DNA from: G965215045 sp965215045
Lineage (GTDB): Bacteria; Pseudomonadota; Gammaproteobacteria; JABABF01
Assembly (NCBI GenBank): GCA_965215045.1
Contig: OZ244031.1
Location: 62,001 to 126,000 of the forward strand
Direction: 5' to 3'
Length of the DNA stretch: 64,000 nucleotides
The notes under the pieces were generated by a model that was given only the letters and a program-made list of their open reading frames with translations, was not told the origin of the DNA and searched no databases. The position numbers and the translations under genes were made by a program. Positions 37,373-46,717 of the stretch are shown here, in pieces. How positions within the stretch are numbered: the stretch's first letter is position 1; every line of letters starts with the position of its first letter.

Positions 37373-39174
37373 CAGGAATCTCCCACACCCAGCATCGCCA
37401 TGAACGCCTCCTGCGGGACATCCACCCGCCCCAGGCGCCGCATGCGTTTCTTGCCGGCTTTCTGTTTTTCCAGCAGCTTGCGCTTGCGCGTGACATCCCC
37501 GCCGTAACACTTGGCCGTGACATTCTTGCGGATCGCCCGCACCGTCTCCCGGGCGATGATGCGCCCGCCGATGGCCGCCTGGATCGCCACCTCGAACATC
37601 TGCCGCGGGATCAGTTCCTTCATGCGCTGCGCAGCGGCGCGCCCGCGCTCCTGTGCGCGGCTGCGATGCACGATGATCGCCAGCGAATCAATGCGGTCGC
37701 CGTTCAACAACAAGTCCACGCGTACCAGCGGTGCCGCCTGGAAACGCGTGAAACTGTAATCCAGGGAAGCGTAGCCGCGACTGAGCGATTTCAAGCGATC
37801 AAAAAAATCCGCCACCACCTCGCTCATCGGCAATTCAAATTCCAGGGCCACCTGCCGACCCGCGAAACGCATCTCGCGCTGCTCCCCGCGCCGGCCCATG
37901 CACAACTTGATCACCTCACCCAGGAAATCCTGCGGCGTCAGGATCGAGGCGCGTACCATGGGCTCGCGCATCTCCTCGATCTCCGTCGGCTGCGGCAGGT
38001 CCGCGGGATTGGACACGCGCAGTGTCTCGCCCTTGCGCGTCAACAGTTCATAGACCACCGTCGGTGCCGTCACCAGGATTTCCAGCCCGTATTCACGCTC
38101 CAGGCGCTCCTGGATAATCTCCATGTGCAACAGGCCCAGGAAGCCGCAGCGAAACCCCGGCCCCAGTGCCTTGGAGTGCTCCGGCTCGTAGTGCAGCGAA
38201 GCGTCATTCAGGGCCAGGCGCTGCAGGGCATCCCGGAAAGCCTCGAAGTGCTCCCCGGACGGCGGGTACAGCCCGGCGTAAATCTTCGGCTCCACCCGCT
38301 GGAACCCGGGCAGTGCCGGCGTGTCCCGGGTGCGGGCTGCGACCAGCGTATCGCCGACCGGAACCCCGTGCACATCCTTGAGACCGGCGACCACGAAGCC
38401 GACCTCGCCCACACCCAGCACCTCGCAATCCCGGCGATGCGGCGTGAATATCCCCAGCCGCTCGACCGGGAATTCCCGCCCGGTGGACTTGACCCGAAGA
38501 CGCAGCCCCTGGCTCAACGTCCCCTGCACGATACGCACCAGGGCACTCACCCCCAGGTAGCGATCAAACCAGGAGTCGATCACCAGGGCCTGCAACGGCG
38601 CATCCGCCTGACCCTGCGGCGGCGGAATCAATTGCGGCAGCTGCTCCAGCAGCTCGGCGACCCCCGCGCCGGTGCGCGCACTGATCCGGTGAACATCCGC
38701 ACAGGAGATGCCGATAATTTCCTCGATCTCCGTGACCACCCGCCCGGGCTCCGCCCCCTCCAGGTCCATCTTGTTGATGACCGGCACGATTTCCAGGCCC
38801 TGCTCAGCCGCCGTGTAGCAATTGGCCACCGACTGCGCCTCCACCCCCTGGGTGGCATCGACCACCAACAGCGCCCCTTCACAGGCCGCCAGTGAACGCG
38901 AGACCTCGTAGGAAAAATCCACGTGCCCGGGCGTGTCGATCAGGTTCAGCCGGTATTCCTGCCCGTCCCCGGCGGCATAATCCAGTGCCACGCTCTGGGC
39001 CTTGATAGTGATACCGCGCTCGCGCTCGATCTCCATGCTGTCCAGCACCTGTTCCGACATCTCGCGCTCCTGCAGACCGCCGCACATCTGGATGAAACGG
39101 TCCGCCAGCGTCGACTTGCCGTGATCAATATGAGCGATGATGGAAAAATTGCGCAGCCGTTGAATTTCCCTCAC
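37372..39174 (-). CDS. lepA: Elongation factor 4 (LepA)
   Basis: Ribosome-associated GTPase acting in back-translocation or 30S biogenesis. 600 residues, the usual length: G1 AHIDHGKSTLADRFIQ, G2 RGITIKAQSVAL, G3 DTPGHVDFSYEVSRSL, G4 NKMDLEGAEP, and the LepA-specific C-terminal domain with KCYGGDVTRKRKLLEKQKAGKKRMRRLG. GTG start at 39174 overlapping the rseC stop (GTGA). It begins the lepA-lepB-rnc-era-recO-acpS run. Confidence 0.97.
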   Translation of the reverse strand: MREIQRLRNFSIIAHIDHGKSTLADRFIQMCGGLQEREMSEQVLDSMEIERERGITIKAQSVALDYAAGDGQEYRLNLIDTPGHVDFSYEVSRSLAACEGALLVVDATQGVEAQSVANCYTAAEQGLEIVPVINKMDLEGAEPGRVVTEIEEIIGISCADVHRISARTGAGVAELLEQLPQLIPPPQGQADAPLQALVIDSWFDRYLGVSALVRIVQGTLSQGLRLRVKSTGREFPVERLGIFTPHRRDCEVLGVGEVGFVVAGLKDVHGVPVGDTLVAARTRDTPALPGFQRVEPKIYAGLYPPSGEHFEAFRDALQRLALNDASLHYEPEHSKALGPGFRCGFLGLLHMEIIQERLEREYGLEILVTAPTVVYELLTRKGETLRVSNPADLPQPTEIEEMREPMVRASILTPQDFLGEVIKLCMGRRGEQREMRFAGRQVALEFELPMSEVVADFFDRLKSLSRGYASLDYSFTRFQAAPLVRVDLLLNGDRIDSLAIIVHRSRAQERGRAAAQRMKELIPRQMFEVAIQAAIGGRIIARETVRAIRKNVTAKCYGGDVTRKRKLLEKQKAGKKRMRRLGRVDVPQEAFMAMLGVGDS

Positions 39175-39677
39175 GGAACGATCTCCCGGCTATCGACCAG
39201 CGGCAGCGACTCCCGCCGCCCCGCCTCCAGCACCCGGAGCACCCTGGGTTGCAAACGCGCACTGCGGTGCCAGCGGCGGTTGCAATACCAGGCCGGTGCC
39301 AGCCCCGCCACAAAGCCGGCCAGCCCGCCGCACACCGAGGCCAGCTCGCCCCCCCACAGGGCGTGGGCGACCAGGCTCCCGGTCAGCAGGCCCAGCAGGG
39401 GGGCGAGGTATACCAGGAAGACCCCGCCCAGGAAGGCACCCTCCTCCAGCCCCAGTTCCACCTCCTGGCCGATGCGCAGGGGAGTGGCACCCGGTGTCGC
39501 CGGCAATTCAGAGCGCGGCAATTGCAGGTGACGCACCCGGGGCTTCCTGCGGCCGCCCAGCAGAGCGCAACTGCAGGCCCCACCCTGGGCACACTTGCCG
39601 CATCCCCCCTGGCGCAAGGTCTGCACCCACAGGGAATGTTCATCCAGTGCCACAATACGGGCCGTTTCAGTCAACAT
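39171..39677 (-). CDS. rseC: SoxR-reducing/sigma-E regulator family protein RseC
   Basis: 168-residue inner-membrane protein. The cytoplasmic N-terminus has the four-Cys cluster CGKCAQGGACSC, and two transmembrane helices follow (about 90-110 and 118-135). In E. coli RseC modulates sigma-E and helps reduce SoxR. The start is set at the ATG at 39677 (MLTETARIV); a TTG at 39692 is possible. Its normal partners rpoE-rseA-rseB are not upstream: nadB, divergent, follows after 164 bp. Confidence 0.9.
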   Translation of the reverse strand: MLTETARIVALDEHSLWVQTLRQGGCGKCAQGGACSCALLGGRRKPRVRHLQLPRSELPATPGATPLRIGQEVELGLEEGAFLGGVFLVYLAPLLGLLTGSLVAHALWGGELASVCGGLAGFVAGLAPAWYCNRRWHRSARLQPRVLRVLEAGRRESLPLVDSREIVP

Positions 39678-39841
39678 GAGCGAAAACAGCAATCAAAACA
39701 GGGTTTCCACCACCAACACACAATGGCATTATAGGCGACTGAAAGCCTTCCGCCCCGCAGTGGCGACAGCGGATGCGCCGGTTCCAACCCGGCTTTTCAT
39801 GCGCCCCGGCGCAAGCCCGTAGACAACAGAAGATCCAAAAG

Positions 39842-41446
39842 ATGAGCGCGGCAGCAATACATCAAAGCGATGTGCTGATCATCGGCAGCGGCGTCGCCGG
39901 ACTCAGTGCGGCACTGAGCCTGGCACAAGATATGCAGGTCCGCCTGCTGTGCAAGAACCTGCCCGAAGACAGTGCCTCCTACCGCGCCCAGGGCGGGATT
40001 GCCGCCGCACTCGGTGAAGAGGACAGCGTCGAAGAACACGTCGCCGACACCCTGCGCGCCGGCGCGGGCCTGTGCAATAAAAAGGCCGTGCGTTTCCTCG
40101 TCTCCCGCGGCGAAGACAGCATCCACTGGCTGCAATCCCTGGGCGTGAATTTCAGCCGCACCGATGGGGGCCAGGTCCACCTGGGGCGCGAGGGCGGGCA
40201 CAGCCTGCGGCGCATCCTGCACGCCGAAGATGCCACCGGCCGGGCACTCGTGGAAACCCTGGTGGCCCAGGCCCGCAAACATCCCAACCTGCATTTTCAC
40301 AGTGACTGCATTGCCGTCGACCTGGTCACCTCCGACCACCGCTGCCAGGGTGCCTACGCCCTGTCACTGCAGCAGAGACAAGTCGAACAATTCATCGCCC
40401 CCTTCACCCTGCTCGCCACCGGCGGCGCAAGTCGCGTCTACCTGTATTCCACCGCACCGCCGGGCAGCAGCGGAGACGGCATCGCCATGGCATGGCGCGC
40501 CGGCTGCCGGGTGCACAACATGGAATTCAACCAGTTTCATCCGACCTGCCTGTACCACCCCGGCAGCCAGGGTTTTCTCATCAGCGAAGCGGTGCGCGGC
40601 GAAGGCGGGCGCCTGCTGCTGCCCGATGGCACACGCTTCATGCAGCACTTCGATAGCCGCGCAGAACTCGCCCCCCGCGATATCGTCGCCCGCGGCATCG
40701 ACCACGAAATGAAACGCCTGGGCATCGAGTGCGTGTACCTGGACATCAGTCATCGTGGCCCCCGCTTCGTCGAACAACACTTCCCCAACATCAGTGCCCG
40801 CTGCCGCGAGTTGGGCCTCGACATGGGACGCCAACCCCTGCCCGTGGTGCCCGCTGCGCATTACAGCTGCGGCGGCGTGCGCAGCGACCACCGGGGACGC
40901 AGCGACGTGCAGAACCTCTATGTCGCCGGAGAAGTCGCCAGCACCGGCGTGCACGGTGCCAACCGCCTGGCCAGCAATTCCCTGCTGGAATGCCTGGTAT
41001 ACGGGCGGGCCGCCGCGCAGGATATCCTGCAACGCCGACACCTGGTGCCACCGCCCCCGCCCGCCCCCGACTGGGACGAATCCCGCGTGCGCACCTCCGA
41101 CGAAGACGTGGTGGTCGAACATAACTGGGAAGAACTGCGCCGCTCCATGTGGGACTACGTCGGCATCGTGCGCAGCACACGCCGCCTGCAACGCGCGCGC
41201 CAGCGCATCCGCCTGCTGCAAAAAGAGAGCGATGAATACTACGGCCGCTACCGCATCTCCGGCGACCTGGTCGAATTGCGCAACCTGTGCATGAGTGCCG
41301 AACTGATCATCCGCTCCGCCCTGCGGCGGCGCGAAAGCCGCGGCCTGCACTACAGTGCCGACTTCCCGGACACCCTGCCGCGGGCCGCAAACACCATCCT
41401 GCGCCCGCCCGGTTTTGTCGCCGGCATCTGGGAGGAACCAGCCTAG
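39842..41446 (+). CDS. nadB: L-aspartate oxidase
   Basis: FAD enzyme that makes iminoaspartate, the first step of NAD synthesis from aspartate. 534 residues: FAD-binding VLIIGSGVAGLSAALSLAQD, YRAQGGIAAALGEEDS, the active-site HPTCLYHPG with EAVRGEGGRLLLPDG, PAAHYSCGGV, YVAGEVASTGVHGANRLASNSLLEC and the C-terminal helical domain WEELRRSMWDYVGIVR. Divergent from rseC in the position it holds beside rpoE in E. coli. It is the last housekeeping gene before the defence island. Confidence 0.97.
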   Translation: MSAAAIHQSDVLIIGSGVAGLSAALSLAQDMQVRLLCKNLPEDSASYRAQGGIAAALGEEDSVEEHVADTLRAGAGLCNKKAVRFLVSRGEDSIHWLQSLGVNFSRTDGGQVHLGREGGHSLRRILHAEDATGRALVETLVAQARKHPNLHFHSDCIAVDLVTSDHRCQGAYALSLQQRQVEQFIAPFTLLATGGASRVYLYSTAPPGSSGDGIAMAWRAGCRVHNMEFNQFHPTCLYHPGSQGFLISEAVRGEGGRLLLPDGTRFMQHFDSRAELAPRDIVARGIDHEMKRLGIECVYLDISHRGPRFVEQHFPNISARCRELGLDMGRQPLPVVPAAHYSCGGVRSDHRGRSDVQNLYVAGEVASTGVHGANRLASNSLLECLVYGRAAAQDILQRRHLVPPPPPAPDWDESRVRTSDEDVVVEHNWEELRRSMWDYVGIVRSTRRLQRARQRIRLLQKESDEYYGRYRISGDLVELRNLCMSAELIIRSALRRRESRGLHYSADFPDTLPRAANTILRPPGFVAGIWEEPA

Positions 41447-41517
41447 TCCCCCGGTCTACGATACCGGAAGTCCGTCAGGGGTCGGGCAAAGGTACAAAAA
41501 AACGGATGGGACCGATT

Positions 41518-42129
41518 TCAGGGTTCGAGCCCAAGCAAAACAAGTGGAACCGCTGGCACACTGCGGCCTTGACGGATAATGTTCAGCAGGTCGCGTTCGT
41601 AATACGGGACACCGCTGGACATTTCCTGTTCCAGCGTTTTCATTGGCAAAATTTCGATACCGACATCAATAATGTCCGAAATATATAAGCCCAGATGCTT
41701 CACAAACAGATCGTGTGCCACGAAAGCGTATTTGCCGAATTGAACCTCAACCGCGACGCGCTCCTTTACGAAATCTGTTTGATTGTAGGACATGATCGGC
41801 TTGCGACCCGCATCGATAATACGTTTTTTCTGTTCATCCGGGGAAAGTTCATATATACCCCGCAGGATTCGCTCATCATCCGTGACCCAAAATGTGTTTC
41901 TGCGCTCACGCCACCCACGTTCTGTCAAGCCATTGCTGAACGCCTTGTTCATGTCGATAGGGGAATACAGCAGATTGCCCCTCCTGGTGGTTTCTCTGGA
42001 AACCTTGGTTTTGCATTTTTCCCCATCCACGGCCGCGATCACATCCTGTATTTCTTCCCATAACCTGGCATGATGCACGAGCAGGAATTCTTCGCCGTTC
42101 AGATGGGAATACTTTGCCGCTATGCGCAT
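41518..42129 (-). CDS. Type II restriction endonuclease, BstYI/BglII family
   Basis: 203-residue endonuclease strongly resembling BstYI from the first residues (MRIAAKYSHLNGEE) to the end (NIIRQGRSVPAVPLVLLGLEP-like). Catalytic residues fall at Asp119, Glu128 and Gln130 in NQTDFVKERVAVEVQFGKY, the D...ExQ version of the PD-(D/E)XK site used by BglII and BstYI. Likely target is RGATCY by analogy with BstYI, which is an inference. It starts 3 bp after the methyltransferase stop on the same strand. GC content is clearly lower than nadB's, consistent with transfer. Confidence 0.92.
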   Translation of the reverse strand: MRIAAKYSHLNGEEFLLVHHARLWEEIQDVIAAVDGEKCKTKVSRETTRRGNLLYSPIDMNKAFSNGLTERGWRERRNTFWVTDDERILRGIYELSPDEQKKRIIDAGRKPIMSYNQTDFVKERVAVEVQFGKYAFVAHDLFVKHLGLYISDIIDVGIEILPMKTLEQEMSSGVPYYERDLLNIIRQGRSVPAVPLVLLGLEP

Positions 42130-42132
42130 GCA

Positions 42133-43002
42133 TCAATGGCCCCCGTTCGGCAAACCGGGGTCATAGATGGGCTTGCCCATCGGACGCGTTTTCAGCGTTC
42201 CCTCGTGTAGTGCCCGAATACGATCATGCGCAATATCGACATATTCCTGCACCACATCACAACCAAACGCTCTCCGACCGTGAAGTAACGCGGCGATTGC
42301 CGCAGAGCCAACACCCATGTAGGGGTCGCACACAGCGTCCCCGGGATTGGTCAGGGACAGTACAAGGCGCTCAACCAGTTCCACGGGGAACTGGCACGGA
42401 TGAATGGTCTTTTCCGGATGATTGCTTTTGACATTCGGAAATACCCAGACGTCACTAGGATTCTTGCCCTTCGGGTTCCCTGACAGTTTGCCAACGTTCG
42501 GGCCCTTGAAATAACGCTTGTTCGGGTATTTTGACGGAACCCGAATCGGATCCAAGTGCCAAGTGTAATCGTCGCCCTTGGTCCACCAGTTGATTGTTTC
42601 GTATCGACCCGACAAGCGCCGGGTGCAGTGCAGACCATGCCCGAAATGCCATACGATCCGGTTGCGGAGTTTAAGTCCGTGCGCAGAAAAGATAGGATAC
42701 AGAACGCTGTCCAGCGGGATAATCGTGCCGCTATCGACATGGTTGCCGACTTGCCAGCATATCGACCCCCGGGGATGCAATGTGCGCACACACTCCGCGA
42801 TCACTTGTTTTTGCACATTGAGATAGGCTTCAAGACTCGTGCGCCGCTCGTAGGACTTCCCCAAGTTGTAGGGCGGTGAAGTGACGATCAAAGAGAAGGT
42901 TTCATCGTCAATATTGCGCAGGAAGGACAGATTATCCTCGCATACCAGCTGAGCGTCCTGTTCCTGGGCAACCAATAGCGGTAGAACTGCGCTCACGACC
43001 AC
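42133..43002 (-). CDS. DNA methyltransferase (N4-cytosine or N6-adenine), cognate of the BstYI-like nuclease
   Basis: 289-residue Rossmann-fold methyltransferase of circularly permuted beta class: the catalytic motif TSPPYNLGKSYE (from residue 41) comes before the SAM motif DPYMGVGSAAIAALLHGR (C-terminal third). RNRIVWHFGHGLH and YETINWWTKGDDYTW are typical of restriction-system N4/N6 methyltransferases. GTG start at 43002. It precedes the nuclease gene in a two-gene unit, so it modifies the same site to protect the host. TSPPY alone does not separate m4C from m6A; m4C is favoured by analogy with BglII-type systems. Confidence 0.9.
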   Translation of the reverse strand: MVVSAVLPLLVAQEQDAQLVCEDNLSFLRNIDDETFSLIVTSPPYNLGKSYERRTSLEAYLNVQKQVIAECVRTLHPRGSICWQVGNHVDSGTIIPLDSVLYPIFSAHGLKLRNRIVWHFGHGLHCTRRLSGRYETINWWTKGDDYTWHLDPIRVPSKYPNKRYFKGPNVGKLSGNPKGKNPSDVWVFPNVKSNHPEKTIHPCQFPVELVERLVLSLTNPGDAVCDPYMGVGSAAIAALLHGRRAFGCDVVQEYVDIAHDRIRALHEGTLKTRPMGKPIYDPGLPNGGH

Positions 43003-43228
43003 GCCCTGCTATCCAGCCTGGTTTGCCTGTTCAGGGCTATGCTCGATCCGTTCGTTGCAGATGATCCCACACCCTTGCTCAAGGTAGCATCGTGCTGTTT
43101 CCTGGCCGGGAACCTCTGCAAGACCCCCAAAGTGCTGACAGTTAGGTTGGGCTGCACGATGAGCTCCAGTCGATAAATGCCACTTTACTCCACCCGATGA
43201 GTGGAGGCAACTGGATACTGCCCTTTTT

Positions 43229-43257
43229 AAAAAAAAAGCCCCCGCTGGGAGGGCTTT
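43229..43257 (-). terminator. Rho-independent terminator of tracrRNA
   Basis: Read on the minus strand: AAAGCCC, short spacer, GGGGGCTTT, then a run of nine T. The stem of at least seven pairs followed by the T run ends the tracrRNA. Confidence 0.88.
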
Positions 43258-43338
43258 GGTCGCATAGAAGCGTTGCCTGCGAAAAATGCATTTCTTGGTA
43301 TGAAAAGCTTAATCGTTCGGCCTCGGTTCGTTAGACTG
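43229..43338 (-). ncRNA. tracrRNA of the type II-C CRISPR-Cas9 system
   Basis: About 110-nt RNA on the minus strand, divergent from cas9. Its first 23 nt (43337 down to 43315; begins AGTCTAACGAACCG) are the complement of the crRNA repeat with a single mismatch at 43323, followed by a partly complementary lower stem (TCATACC against the repeat start GTTGTGA). The remainder contains an internal hairpin region (GCAGGC...GCTTCTATGCG) and ends with the terminator at 43229-43257. A consensus promoter lies directly upstream. The reverse orientation is excluded because no terminator exists on that side. This also fixes the crRNA strand of the array as minus. Confidence 0.88.
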
Positions 43339-43344
43339 CTGTGC

Positions 43345-43375
43345 ATTATACAGCAAAAGATTCCGCGGCTGTCAA
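43345..43375 (-). promoter_or_regulatory. tracrRNA promoter
   Basis: Perfect -35 TTGACA (43375-43370) and perfect -10 TATAAT (43350-43345) on the minus strand, 19 bp apart. The predicted start is about 7 nt downstream, at the first base of the anti-repeat. Confidence 0.8.
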
Positions 43376-43443
43376 GTTAGTGCAGTTCCTGCATATCCCA
43401 CTGTAAGTTTCTGATTTTCATTTATCTATTGCCAGAATTCATA

Positions 43444-43472
43444 TTGCACACCACACCCTCCGTCCGTATAAT
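43444..43472 (+). promoter_or_regulatory. cas9-cas1-cas2 promoter
   Basis: TTGCAC (43444-43449), 17 bp, TATAAT (43467-43472), 29 bp before the cas9 ATG. GGAGG at 43493-43497 is the ribosome-binding site, 4 nt from the start. Confidence 0.7.
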
Positions 43473-43501
43473 TCGCAATTCCTGGCTGATACGGAGGCAA
43501 C

Positions 43502-46500
43502 ATGGGCAAGAAAATTCTGGGCCTGGACCTGGGCAGCAACTCCTTGGGGTGGGCCCTGCTGGAGGCCGATGACAAAGGCAAGCCCCGGGCACTGGTCGAC
43601 TTGGGCGTGCGTATTTTTATCAAGGCGGTTGAAGACCAGGCACCCACCCCCAAAAATGCCAAGCGTCGCCAGAGCCGCCTGATGCGCCGGGTGATTCAGC
43701 GCCGCGCTCGGCGCAAAAAGAAAATGCTGAACTACCTGGTCAAGCTGGGACTGCTACCGGAAACCCTCAAGGACTCCCCGCAACCGGAAGTCATCCTCAA
43801 CCAACTGGGCGACCCCTACGAATTGCGCACCCGCGCCCTGCACGAGCCCCTGCAGGCCCACGAACTGGGACGCGCCCTACTCCACCTGGTGCAACGCCGC
43901 GGGTTTCTCAGCAACAAGAAAACGCTGTTAGGCAGTGAAATGCTGGACGACCCGGATGTACAGGCCGTGCTGGAGGAAATGCGTGAAGACGAGCCGGACC
44001 CCGACCAAAAGGCGGTGGACAAGGACGATAAACAGGCCAAAGAAGCCGCTGCCGAAGAGACCGCCTTCAAAAAGGACATCAGTGCACTGCGCGAGGAAAT
44101 CAGCGACAAAGGCTTTGAAACCCTGGGCGAATTCCTGCACTCATTGCCACCCGGCAAATGCAAACGCAATCGCACCCACGCCGGGGGACACCTGCGCACC
44201 GACCGGAAAATGTACCAGGAAGAGCTGGAGAAAATCTGGGCACAGCAGGAACAACATCACGCCGTATTGGACGAGTCAGCACGGAAGAACATCGAACACA
44301 TCATCTTCCACCAGCGCCCGCTCAAGCTGAAGCCCGACCGCGTCGGCAAATGCTCCCTGGAAAAGAACCATTTCCGTTGCCGGATGGGGCGCTTGGAATA
44401 CCAGAAATTCCGCTACATGCAGGACATCAACCACCTCTCCTGGCGAGATCCGGCATCTGAAGTTTACAGGAAACCGAACGCAGAAGAACGGCAGCAACTG
44501 TGGGAGTTATTTGAAACAGACCCGGCCCCGAGCTTTACCAAGATGCGCAAAAAACTCAAATTGGACAAGAGCACAGAATTCCAGGAGATCTCCGGGGTCA
44601 AGAAATTCAAGGGCAACCGTACCGCCTGTGCCATACGCAAAGTCCTGCCCCAATGGGATGACTTCCCGGAGGAAAAACAATATGCGCTGGTGGAAGACCT
44701 GATTACCATCGGCAAAAAAACCGCCCTCAAAAAACGCCTGATGAACCATTGGCAATTTGATGCCACGACTGCCGTGCGCCTGTGCATGCTGGAATTTGAA
44801 GACGACCATGGCAACCATTCTTCCAAGGCAATCAAGAAGCTATTGCCCCACCTGCGGGAAGGCCTGGTCTATTCCGATGCGCGCCAAGAGGCAGGTTACA
44901 AATATGAGACCAAGGAAGACAAAGCACAACAGCAGAAGCGCGACCGTCTCGGCCCACCGCCGGAGATCCCCAATCCCATCGTGCAAAAAGGTCTGCACGA
45001 ACTGCGACGGGTGGTCAATGCAATCATCGCAGAGCACGGCAAGCCCGACATCATCCGCATAGAGATGGCGCGTGACCTGCAGATGAACACCAAGCGCTAC
45101 GAGGCCTTCAGCGAACAGCAAAAAAAGAATACCGCTGCCAACGACGAGGCGGCGGAAGAATATGAAACCGTGCGCTCCAGAAACCCCAACCTGCAAGACC
45201 TCAGTACAAAACTGGGCAGGGTGGAAAAATTCAAGTTCCGCCTGTGGAAAGATCAGAACCATCTCTGCGCCTACAGTGCCAGACCCATCAGCCAAACCGC
45301 CGTGTTTACCTCAGAGACAGAAATCGACCACATCCTTCCATACAGTCGTTTCAGGAATGACTCCTACATGAACAAGGTACTATGCTATGTAGAGGAAAAT
45401 CGCATCAAGGGCAATCGCACGCCCAAAGACGCCTTTGCAGGTGACCCGAAAAAATGGGAGCAAATTACCCAAGCACTGGCACGCTGGGATAAAAAACTAC
45501 ACTCCAAACGAGACCGCTTCTACAAGACCGAGGCCGACCTGCAGGAAAAGGAGGAAAGAGATTTCAGCGGCAGCCAACTGACGGACACCCGCTACATCAG
45601 CCGGGAAGCGGGCCAATACCTGCAACCCTTGGGAGCCCAGATCGATTTCAGCCGCGGCGTGATGACCGCTTGGCTGCGGCGGCTTTGGGGACTGAACTCC
45701 ATTCTTCCAAGACGTGATGATACAGAAGCCGATAAAAAAGAACGCAGCGACCACCGCCACCACACCATCGATGCCGTGGTGACCGCCTGCATTGACCGGG
45801 GCTTTTACCAGCGTTTATTCAAAAATGCCGAAAGATTAGAACAGAAACATAAGCGCAATATTGTAGATCTACGCATTGCCTCAGAAGATATAGGTCCGCC
45901 TTGGGACGCCTTGCAAGACGAAGTGCGCACAGGTATCGATGAAATGATTGTCTCCCATGCACCACAGACCAAGATCAGAGGCGCCTTGCACGAAGAGACC
46001 GGTGCCGGGTTCATAGAAGGCGTTGGCACGGTGTACAGAAAAAATCTCGACCAGAGCTTCAAACCAAAGCAGGTCGAGAGAATTATTGACCCTGCGGTGA
46101 AGGAACAGGTGCGAAAACACCTCGCCCAACATGGCGATAAATCCAAAGAGGCTTTCGCCGAAGGTGTTATTGTCTATCACAAGGATGGGAAAACGCCCAT
46201 CCACCGTGTGCGCATGACACAGCAAACCCAGATAAAAGAACTGGAAAAATTAAAATTAGAGGAAACCAATTTTGCCATTTGTGACCAACAAGGAAAAGCT
46301 TTCCGCTGGATGGTTTACGGCAATCTGCATCATATTGAGATCATCCGTCACAAGCAAAAAGACCGTTACAAAGGAAAACCTGTGACCACCCTGGAAGTCG
46401 CCCGTCGCGCCCGGGGCATCAATCGAGCCAAGGCACCGCTCATTCAAAAGAATCATGGGGAAAATTATGAATTCATCATGGCCCTGCATATCAATGATAT

Positions 46501-46717
46501 GGTTCGCGTGCAGAGAAATGGAAAACCGGTTCTTTACCGAGTACAAAAAATTGAATCCACAGCTGTTTTAACATTACGCCTGCACACCGCTGCAACTTTG
46601 AATTATGCCGAGGAAAGCTTGCGCAAATCAGTCTCCACCTTAATCAACAAATACCAGATGCAAAAAATCAGGGTCAATGCAATAGGAAAGTTGCTCGATG
46701 ATCAAGCGCACGGTTGA
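43502..46717 (+). CDS. cas9: CRISPR-associated endonuclease Cas9, subtype II-C
   Basis: RNA-guided DNA nuclease using crRNA and tracrRNA to cut invading DNA. 1071 residues, in the compact II-C size range. RuvC-I has Asp9 in ILGLDLGSNSLGWALL; the Arg-rich bridge helix follows (KRRQSRLMRRVIQRRARRKK). The REC lobe includes GFETLGEFLHSLPPGK and YQEELEKIWAQQEQHH. RuvC-II has Glu521 in IIRIEMARDLQ; HNH has Asp609-His610 in EIDHILPYSRFRNDSYMNKV with Asn in EENRIKGNRTP; RuvC-III has His754 and Asp757 in HRHHTIDAVV. All catalytic residues are present. The C-terminal PAM-interacting domain is less recognisable. Stop overlaps cas1 by 20 bp. No csn2 or cas4 is present, supporting II-C. Confidence 0.97.
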   Translation: MGKKILGLDLGSNSLGWALLEADDKGKPRALVDLGVRIFIKAVEDQAPTPKNAKRRQSRLMRRVIQRRARRKKKMLNYLVKLGLLPETLKDSPQPEVILNQLGDPYELRTRALHEPLQAHELGRALLHLVQRRGFLSNKKTLLGSEMLDDPDVQAVLEEMREDEPDPDQKAVDKDDKQAKEAAAEETAFKKDISALREEISDKGFETLGEFLHSLPPGKCKRNRTHAGGHLRTDRKMYQEELEKIWAQQEQHHAVLDESARKNIEHIIFHQRPLKLKPDRVGKCSLEKNHFRCRMGRLEYQKFRYMQDINHLSWRDPASEVYRKPNAEERQQLWELFETDPAPSFTKMRKKLKLDKSTEFQEISGVKKFKGNRTACAIRKVLPQWDDFPEEKQYALVEDLITIGKKTALKKRLMNHWQFDATTAVRLCMLEFEDDHGNHSSKAIKKLLPHLREGLVYSDARQEAGYKYETKEDKAQQQKRDRLGPPPEIPNPIVQKGLHELRRVVNAIIAEHGKPDIIRIEMARDLQMNTKRYEAFSEQQKKNTAANDEAAEEYETVRSRNPNLQDLSTKLGRVEKFKFRLWKDQNHLCAYSARPISQTAVFTSETEIDHILPYSRFRNDSYMNKVLCYVEENRIKGNRTPKDAFAGDPKKWEQITQALARWDKKLHSKRDRFYKTEADLQEKEERDFSGSQLTDTRYISREAGQYLQPLGAQIDFSRGVMTAWLRRLWGLNSILPRRDDTEADKKERSDHRHHTIDAVVTACIDRGFYQRLFKNAERLEQKHKRNIVDLRIASEDIGPPWDALQDEVRTGIDEMIVSHAPQTKIRGALHEETGAGFIEGVGTVYRKNLDQSFKPKQVERIIDPAVKEQVRKHLAQHGDKSKEAFAEGVIVYHKDGKTPIHRVRMTQQTQIKELEKLKLEETNFAICDQQGKAFRWMVYGNLHHIEIIRHKQKDRYKGKPVTTLEVARRARGINRAKAPLIQKNHGENYEFIMALHINDMVRVQRNGKPVLYRVQKIESTAVLTLRLHTAATLNYAEESLRKSVSTLINKYQMQKIRVNAIGKLLDDQAHG

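Noticed and set aside
43003..43187. Search for a controller protein gene or promoter upstream of the methyltransferase
   Set aside because: No open frame of useful length and no clear promoter; the segment holds nothing I can support.
43188..43206. Hairpin CTCCAC-7-GTGGAG between the methyltransferase start and the tracrRNA terminator
   Set aside because: A 6-bp stem without a T run is too weak to call a terminator, and I see no second copy to call it an operator (such as a C-box).
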